Source of the DNA: Blasia pusilla
Lineage: Eukaryota > Marchantiophyta > Marchantiopsida > Blasiales
Assembly (NCBI GenBank): GCA_050084515.1
Contig: CM114271.1
Location: 60,450,001 to 60,514,000 of the forward strand
Direction of reading: 5' to 3'
DNA length: 64,000 nucleotides
Below the pieces are notes generated by a model, which was not told the DNA's origin, searched no databases, and worked only from the letters and a program-made list of their open reading frames with translations. The position numbers and the translations under genes were made by a program. Below are positions 58,080 to 64,000 of this stretch, piece by piece (positions within the stretch are counted from its first letter, which is position 1; every line of letters begins with the position of its first letter).

Positions 58080-58760
58080 AAGGAACCCGAGGTAGCGGGA
58101 GTGCTACGATGAAACCCTTGGATACTACACCCATTGTGTGGTGTACCCGGAGGAGGGTATTCAAGTGTTAGATCTCTTTGGAGGATTAGCACCGGGTTAG
58201 TCTGTTGTTTTGCAAGCAAGAGTGCAAGTACAAGATGATTTGTATGTGGAGAGTGATGATGTTGCGAGGCGCGTCTCACTACGACATGTGGCGCAATTAC
58301 GCCCTCGTTTTCCCGACTTATTATATGCGTCCAGATCTGAGGGTACCAGAGTTCCCCTACCGAGGGATATTTTGTTGTTGGGGCGCAGGACTTAGAGCGG
58401 TAGGGACCATTGATTTGGTCATTGCCGGTTGGCCATGTTAGGCCAATCGAGTCTTGGCCGGACGAGGTCTGGGGTTGGCGACACTCGGTCCAGGTTGTTT
58501 TGGGAGATGTTGAGGGTCTTACGGCGATTGCAGGGAGCACCAGTCTCGTTCTCCGGCCTACCTTACATTTCGAGAATGTGCCGATCTTAGAGACTCAGTC
58601 ACGAGTCGTGACGAGTGCTCATCAGGTCCGTGCCTGGATCGGCCCAGCAGTGTTCTTGGATGCGGCGAGTGTAGGTTCTAGAGCCCATCGCCCGCGTCTA
58701 TGGTGGACCAACTTGGTGCCCCATGCGGTGTTATGGAGGGCGATCAGAGTGGGCGCCCTC
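58080..58760 (+). pseudogene. C5 cytosine DNA methyltransferase domain in gypsy pol (DNMT3-like)
   Basis: Methyltransferase motifs in the right order and spacing: motif I VLDLFGGL (58165-58190), motif II LYVESDD (58239-58260), a PRDILLLG strand (58357-58380), motif IV IAGWPC followed by TAG where Gln is expected (58421-58441, the PCQ box), DTRSRLFWEMLRVL (58470-58515), motif VI FENVP (58569-58583), and the late motif SRAHRPRLWW (58675-58706). At least two frameshifts and two stops break it. It sits between protease and RT. The family would methylate cytosine; the ENVP and late-Arg pattern suggests DNMT3-like rather than DNMT1-like enzymes. Cytosine methyltransferases are known in retrotransposons of charophytes and dinoflagellates. 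Confidence 0.82.
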
Positions 58761-59097
58761 CCCTTTGTTAGTGGATTCCATTCGATCCAGTCGCCGTCGA
58801 TCACAGCGAAGAAGGCACGATGATCGACCACCACTGACTGTGGTCAACAGGGTAGGCAGGCCGCGGACAGGGAGGTAGGTAGGGAGATCGGGAGAGACAC
58901 CCTTGGACTTCTTGGGATGTTTTGAAGGTACGCAAGGAGATGATAGCCACAGCATTGAGCGTGGTTTCGGGCACTGCACGTGGAGGAGATCAGAGTTTGC
59001 AGTTGGTCAGAGGAGAGCGGCGAGTGTTGTTGTTCGAGACGGGGTTGCACCATAGCAACCACCGATATCCGCGCCGGAGAGTCCTACCGTAGTCACG

Positions 59098-59930
59098 ATG
59101 GAGACTTGGGAGCCAGATATGGGCCCTAAGTTGACAGAAGGAGAGCGGCGCCGAATACATCAATTCCTCAGGAGTTATAGGAGCTGCTTTGCGTTTAGCA
59201 TGGAGGATTTGGGTACCCTGAAGGGACCGGGGATCCGCATTGAGTTGTCGAGTGATATGCCGATCTTTCGACGACCCTACTGAGTCTGATGATATGGAGA
59301 GGTCTCGATTGAGTAGGAGCCAAGACTTGGTCGGATCGGGACTAGTGGAGATGTTGCATGGGGAGTATGCATCCGCCACTTTGTCATGCCCGCCAAGAAG
59401 GATGTGCATGGCAACCGGACGGATAGGCGGATGTGGGGATTACCGACCTATCAATCGGCATACGAAGTCCGATAGGTATGCCATGCCCACCCCGAGGAGA
59501 TCTTTGATGCGATTGATCACGCAAAGGTCTTGATTCATTGATTTGCAAAGTGGATACCATCACCGCCTATCGATTGGAGGACAAAAGAAGACGGCATTTT
59601 GGGGCATCGATCCTCACGGGAAGGATTGTTTGTACCAGTGGCGGTTCTTACCATTTAGGTTAAAGAACGCCCGGCTGAGTTTCAGAGGGTCATGGATAGG
59701 ATCTTGGCTGGTCGGATTTTGCTAGGTGTTATATTGATGACATCGTAGTCTTTAGCGCCACGGTTGAGGAGCATGAGCAACATCTAGAGGAGGTATTTCG
59801 GCGATTGCAATTACATGGGTGAAGCTACATCCAGGCAAGTGCAAGTTCTTCTACGACCAGATTGAGTACTTGGGTCATACAATATACCAGGGGGCCTTGG
59901 TGTTCAGCAGAGGCGAAAGGTAGAGGCTAT
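59098..59930 (+). pseudogene. Gypsy reverse transcriptase, copy C
   Basis: Fingers with GPGIRIELSSDMPIFRRPY (59222-59280), the CGDYRPINRHT block (59430-59465), KKTAFWGIDPHGKDCLYQWR (59586-59645) and LPFRLK. The catalytic YIDD is intact in sequence (about 59729-59741, within GVILMTS-type frames after frameshift). Frame changes near 59280, 59540, 59660 and 59720. RT copies element RNA to DNA. Confidence 0.85.
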
Positions 59931-59955
59931 CTCACGCATTCCACGCCCCTGAGAT

Positions 59956-61714
59956 GTGAGCCGTGTTCGGCGCATTCATGGGATTGGCGAACTTCTATCG
60001 GCGATACGTCAAGGGATTGATTCGATTGCAAAGCGCGACCTTGCTCACCAAGGTGGATCACGAGTGGCACTGGGGATGAGCAGAGCGAGCATTTCGATTG
60101 CTCAGGGCGAGTTGACGTCCGCACCCATCTTGAGGAGACCGATCGAGGGGCGTCCTTTCGATTGCACTGATTGGAGCATGTTGGGGCTTGAGCGGTGCTC
60201 ACCAAAGATGATGATGAGGGTAGAGAGTTTGTGGTGGCTTACGCTAGCCGCTTTCGAACAACGCCGCAGAGGCGAAGTACAACTCTCGTATGAGGGTGAG
60301 TGCTTGGTCGGTGTGGGCTATCGCGCATTTCGGTGTTACTTATTTGGCAACCCCTTTACCATCATCACTGATCATCAACCACTGAAGTGGTTGATGGAGT
60401 CCGACAAGCTTACGGGGAAGCTTGCGAGATGGGCTTTGTTGTTGCAGGAGTATGATTTTCAGGTGGTACATAGACTTGGAACGCTCAACCAGGATGCAGA
60501 TGGGTTGAGTCGTAACCCATGCCGGAGTCAACGAGATACGACTGGAGCTCGATGGCATGGAGAGAGTGATGAGGAGTCGGTGCCAGGATGGCACGCGTCA
60601 GCCTATTTAGGCACGTTGGCTATGGAGAGCCAGAGTGTGGAGACTTTGATGGCGAGGTCTAGTGGAGAGTCTTTGGATCCCGAGGCCAGTGAGGACACGG
60701 CAAGTGGCCGAGATATTCATGATGATGGAGTAGTCTTAGAGTACCTTCGTACTGGCAGCCTTGCGAGCACCATGGATGCTAGAGAGCGGGATCGGATCCT
60801 ACAGCGGGCCAGACGGTTCCGTTGGGAGGGGACACATGTTTTGAGGGTTTGGGAGGATGGCAGAGTACGCGTAGTGCCGCATCCTTTGCAGAGAGCACGA
60901 CTAGTGCAGCATGCCCACGAGGAGTTGGGTCACTTTGGGGTGAACGGGACGTATAGCTTGCTCGATTCAATATTGGTGGCGAGGCATGCGGATCGGCGTT
61001 GCAGATTTGTTGCCAGGTGCATGGTGTGTGATCGGGTCCGAGCATCGTTCAATGCTCCGACTCCACAGTTGCATCCATTACCGATCATGGGCTTAGGGTA
61101 TAGATGGAGTTTGGATTTTGCAGGACCTTTGCCCTTGACGGAGCGTCACAGTTGTTATGTGTTGGTGATGGTCGAGCACTTCTCGAAGTGGATCGAGTTG
61201 GTTGCATTGCCTGACAAAGCAAGTGAGGGAGTAGCTTATGCCTTCCTGACAGAGTGTCTTTGCGTCATTATGGCGCACCGGTGAGGTGTTGAGACGAGTG
61301 GTACCGAAGTTTGCGGTGAGTTCCAGGCCTTGTGTGATCAGGCCGATCGACCACCGCACGACCGCGAGATCATCCCGAGGCGGATGGATTAGCGGAGAGA
61401 GTTGTGCAGGCGATGAAGAGGGGTTTACGCAAGTATGGCTTGCAGAGAGGTCACCTAGAGATTGGGACCTCCGGTTGCCATGGTTGGCGATGGGATCTGG
61501 ATTCAATGAGCGAGGCATCCTTAGCGTCTTTTTACCGTACTTGCTACTTTATGGCGAGCCGATTTACTGCGGCCATTCGCCGAGATTTGGTGAGGTGTTG
61601 AACCTTGATGACCCAGATGTATGGGTGCGAGCATGTTCTCGAGGGCTGAGTTATTTCGAGAGTGATGCCCATGGCGTTCGAGAACTTGGCGACACAAAGA
61701 TCGCGACACGTTGA
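59956..61714 (+). pseudogene. Gypsy RNase H and integrase, copy C
   Basis: A 442-codon open frame (59956-61284) holds RNase H (DWSMLGL, YEGECLVG, ITDHQPLKWLM) and the integrase zinc-binding domain (HAHEELGHFG then CRFVARCMVC, near 60915-61035), plus the start of the core with the first catalytic Asp (WSLDFAGPLP, near 61110). After frameshifts the rest of the core (61286-61420) and the post-core HLEIGTSGCHGWRW region (to 61714) follow. Integrase inserts element DNA. Copy A lacks the core by deletion, so this copy shows the full arrangement. Confidence 0.85.
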
Positions 61715-61810
61715 GGTATGCGACTATTCGAGGTGGTGGTTATCGACCAACTATCCGGAGGTTTCATCGGGAGATTATGTCTATTTGCATGAGACGCCAC
61801 CGACGGCGCG

Positions 61811-62137
61811 TTGGATGTGACTGCAGGGCGCACTATCCTGAGAGTGCGTGACATTTTGCCATCGGGTGTTCTCTTGCTGGAGGGACGCGATGGTATGGTA
61901 TGGAAGGACCATGTGCGTAATTGTGCGCCATGTCACCTTCCTAACATTGATGGTACAATAGATCCGAGCTTAGTAGTAGTTCCTGCAGGCTTGCGTTGTA
62001 TGTTGTGTGGTTCTGCTCGTGGTGCGGCCACGATGCTAGTCTGTGATGGATGTTCGAGAGGATGGCATATGGCATGTTTGACGCCACCTCTCACTAGGGT
62101 TCCTCAGGGACGATGGATGTGTCCTAGATGTACATAG
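61811..62137 (+). CDS. Integrase C-terminal module fused to PHD finger (copy C)
   Basis: 108 codons, open and aligned to 5360-5686. GPY/F-like part VLLLEGRDGMVWKDHVRN, linker CHLPNIDGTIDPS, then the C4HC3 PHD finger: CMLC, CDGC, GWHMAC and WMCPRC, ending four bases before AGGTAGTT. All zinc ligands are kept, and differences from copy A are mostly outside the finger. No stop in a region where the rest of pol is broken, which suggests purifying selection in active relatives until recently. Confidence 0.88.
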   Translation: MDVTAGRTILRVRDILPSGVLLLEGRDGMVWKDHVRNCAPCHLPNIDGTIDPSLVVVPAGLRCMLCGSARGAATMLVCDGCSRGWHMACLTPPLTRVPQGRWMCPRCT

Positions 62138-62317
62138 AGAAGGTAGTTCTACATTCCGACTTGTGTCTATGACATGGATGACAAGGAGGCGACTAACGAT
62201 GGGGCCACATGAGCACCGGCCTTCTTGCTCTTAGCGTCCGAGAGATGTATGTCATGGTAGGTAGGGATAGATGGCTATCTGGAGTTAGAGGGACCTAACC
62301 ACCAGCTAGGGGGGCGA

Positions 62318-62456
62318 TTGGAGATATTTTGGTTCTTCTTGTCTCATTGTTTGGATGCCATGAGTTAGCATGGGATCATGCGTGTTTGTGTGTGTGTTCG
62401 GTGACAGCGATGTATGTTGTGTAGCGATGTGTATGCGCACGACAGTTGTCACGTCT
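62318..62456 (+). repeat. Copy of the LTR 3' end placed before the 3' LTR (copy C)
   Basis: Runs from the polypurine-type AGCTAGGGGGGCG (about 62305) through GGAGATATTTTGGTTC to GTATGCGCACGACAG, nearly identical to 62963-63071, the end of the LTR itself. Confidence 0.8.
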
Positions 62457-63071
62457 TTTAGGATAGATCGGTGGGATCTAATAGAGCGCCTTCATGAGTA
62501 GTGGAGGACACGCCCAGTAGGTCGAGGGTGACCTGCTGAGGCCCTTGGAAACCTGAGATAGTAGGTTTCCCCTTCGTTTCGGCTCATTTGGAGCCATATT
62601 GAGGAACTTACTATTTTAGGTAAGTACCATTTTGATTATATGATCGACTTACTATTTTTGGTAAGTGGCCCTTGACCTCCTACATCAGGTCAAGAGCCAA
62701 GGAGGTGACTTGGGAGAATAGGTTACCATGGAGAGAGCTTGGGAGAGGAGAGGGGTATACCTCAAGGAGAGAGAGCTTGAGAGCTCATTCTCTCTTTGTT
62801 GAACCTCTTGGCATGAGGCGGCGGAGCTATGGTACCTTGCCTTGTGAATGTAACCCGAGCCTCTCATTAGGAGAGTGGGTTTGGTTTGACATGAGAGAGA
62901 GTGCACACCTTTGAGAGCTATGGTGTGAGATGGTGGAGAGAGAGATTGGATCTTACTTTAATTGGAGATATTTTGGTTCTTCTTATCTCGTTGTTTGGAT
63001 GCCATGAGTTAGCATGGGATCATGCGTGTTTGTGTGTGTGTTCGGTGACAGCGATGTGTATGCGCACGACA
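62457..63071 (+). repeat. 3' LTR of copy C
   Basis: 615 bp, TGTCACGTCTTTTAGG to GCGCACGACA, followed by the target duplication GAGT. About 80-85% like 5999-6630 by eye. Contains GAACTTACTATTTTAGG-type repeats (TTACTATTTTAGGTAAGTAC, near 62607-62627) that could form a small hairpin. Confidence 0.85.
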
Positions 63072-63445
63072 GAGTGGACTTTGTACGCCACACTTGGATT
63101 CCAACCTGAGATTCACTTCGTGCGAGTCTTGGTGAGGAACTCATTGGATGTCCATCGGACAGTTGGAACCGCTAGGCGCGAAACGCCGTTTCAGATTCCT
63201 GAACCGACCAGAAAGTCTGTCCCAAGTCTTTCGAGATTTTCCCGTGTTGTAAACCGCGAAACTAGGAAGTTTGAGCTTGATGAGAGTCCGATACGAGAAC
63301 TCGGAAAGTAATCCCGCTGATTGATCCATGACCCGACTAACCGAAGTGCGTGTTTGGATGCAGATCAGCGTTGAGAGCGTGACCTACTGAACGCACGCTT
63401 CCGCAACAAACAAGATTAACGTTCAAGGAGAGTAAGCCCACGACA

Positions 63446-64000
63446 CGGGTGGAGCCATTGTTGACCACATTGTTGGAGGTAGCCACTAGGGTAAGCTAAT
63501 ATCTGTGTTTTTTTTCGCCATGGAGTTGGAGACGATGGGAATTGAACTAGTAGAGATGTTTCTGTTGAACGCCACGTTGTGTAAGCGTGGAGAGATAATT
63601 GGCTCTTTTTTGGAGGTGGTTGTTGAGGAGGTGGTGGACCTGCCCTTAGAGCATGTGCATGGGACGTCTCTCACACAAGTATGGAAAAATGCGGTTGCAA
63701 AGTTGGTAGATATTTCACCTCGACTAGCCATAGAGCAAGCCATGGTGACACCTACTATGGTGTTGTTGGAAACATGAGCTAGATTGTTTTGTTTGGTTAG
63801 TCGCACATATATATAGTGTACCACATGCAATGTGTCCTACTTGATTTGGAAGTGCAACCCTTCGTGTTAGGTAAGACAATGTGTTTGGCGTTGGGGTTAC
63901 GAAAAGGCGACATTGAGCCTTGTCCCTTTTAGATACAAACCTTTAGTGGGGGCGTGTCACCCATGTAGTTCATGACTCGACAGGAGTTAGGTGTTAGACT
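63446..64000 (+). pseudogene. Gypsy gag-protease, copy B, third part (continues beyond window)
   Basis: Continues copy B after the solo LTR-B: TLLEVATRVS-like start, then 63505-63777 (LCKRGEIIGSFLEVVVEEVV, DLPLEHVHG), which matches copy C 57160-57300, and protease with LDLEVQPFVLGKT near 63840-63885, where the DSG active site is altered to DLE. Cut by the window end. Confidence 0.65.

Larger units (their letters stand above)
54419..63071 (+). mobile_element. Near-complete Ty3/gypsy element with DNA methyltransferase and PHD modules (copy C)
   Basis: About 8.65 kb, from TGTCACGTCTTTTAGG at 54419 to GCGCACGACA at 63071, flanked by GAGT on both sides (54415-54418 and 63072-63075). The 5' LTR is shortened by internal deletions and lacks its 3' part. 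The 3' LTR (62457-63071) is complete. The order is gag, protease, chromodomain remnant, C5 methyltransferase, RT, RNase H, integrase, PHD. Many small indels and TAG/TGA codons disrupt it, though several long frames survive (59956-61284). Confidence 0.9.
53757..63445 (-). repeat. Solo LTR-B (reverse), split by gypsy copy C
   Basis: The two parts, 53757-54418 and 63072-63445, together make one reverse-orientation LTR-B (start TGTCGCGACCC, end AGCCCACGACA), flanked by CGGAT/CGGGT (53752-53756 and 63446-63450), a one-mismatch 5-bp duplication. It lies in gag of copy B. Copy C inserted into it later. Confidence 0.85.

Noticed and set aside
57791-58540. 249-codon minus-strand open frame
   Set aside because: It is antisense to the linker and methyltransferase region of the gypsy element, whose plus-strand motifs are clear.
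1-64000. tRNA or rRNA genes
   Set aside because: I looked for cloverleaf-type blocks and rRNA-like sequence and saw none I could support by eye; a covariance-model scan would decide.

Overview
The window looks like a repeat-rich nuclear region of a streptophyte plant. The signs are spliceosomal introns, Ty3/gypsy elements with LTRs, a Helitron with a plant-type 3' hairpin, and one multi-exon plant-like PHD-finger gene. I cannot name the species; a retroelement that carries a cytosine methyltransferase fits a non-flowering lineage (alga, bryophyte, lycophyte or fern) better than a crop-like angiosperm, but that is inference. Apart from about 24-30 kb, nearly everything is nested, decayed mobile DNA.

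Layout: 1-3181 is one end of a large TIR DNA transposon (copy 1), inserted in a gypsy pol gene. 3182-5868 is that gypsy copy (copy A), ending in a PHD finger, followed by an LTR (5999-6630) and the gag-protease-chromodomain part of a second copy (A', to about 10080). 10432-11477 is a solo LTR of a second family (LTR-B). 12385 to about 23353 is a minus-strand Helitron interrupted by nested solo LTRs and carrying apparently captured DNA at its 5' side. 26898-30252 holds exons of a host PHD-finger gene. 30253-34090 is unrecognised. 34096-36290 is a dead LINE. 36680-39642 is a mosaic of gypsy and LTR pieces. From 38663 to the window end runs a third gypsy copy (B), split by a 12.4-kb TIR transposon (40342-52700) and by a solo LTR-B (53757-63445). 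That solo LTR is itself split by a nearly complete gypsy copy (C, 54419-63071).

Two systems stand out. (1) The gypsy family encodes, besides gag, protease, RT, RNase H and integrase, a chromodomain, a C5 cytosine DNA methyltransferase domain (motifs I, II, IV, VI and a later Arg-rich motif visible) between protease and RT, and a C4HC3 PHD finger after integrase: chromatin readers plus a DNA-methylation writer in one retroelement. (2) The 12.4-kb TIR transposon has two divergent genes: a MULE-like transposase (zinc finger, DDE, SWIM) and a four-exon gene joining a ParB-like DGNHR domain to a beta-class N6/N4-type DNA methyltransferase fold. Its introns and the divergent intergenic region are filled with dozens of diverged copies of one short palindrome (half-site near GCAACCCGTCGG), arranged in four regularly spaced arrays. 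Both systems are decayed here by stops and frameshifts, but paired copies allow the reading frames to be followed.
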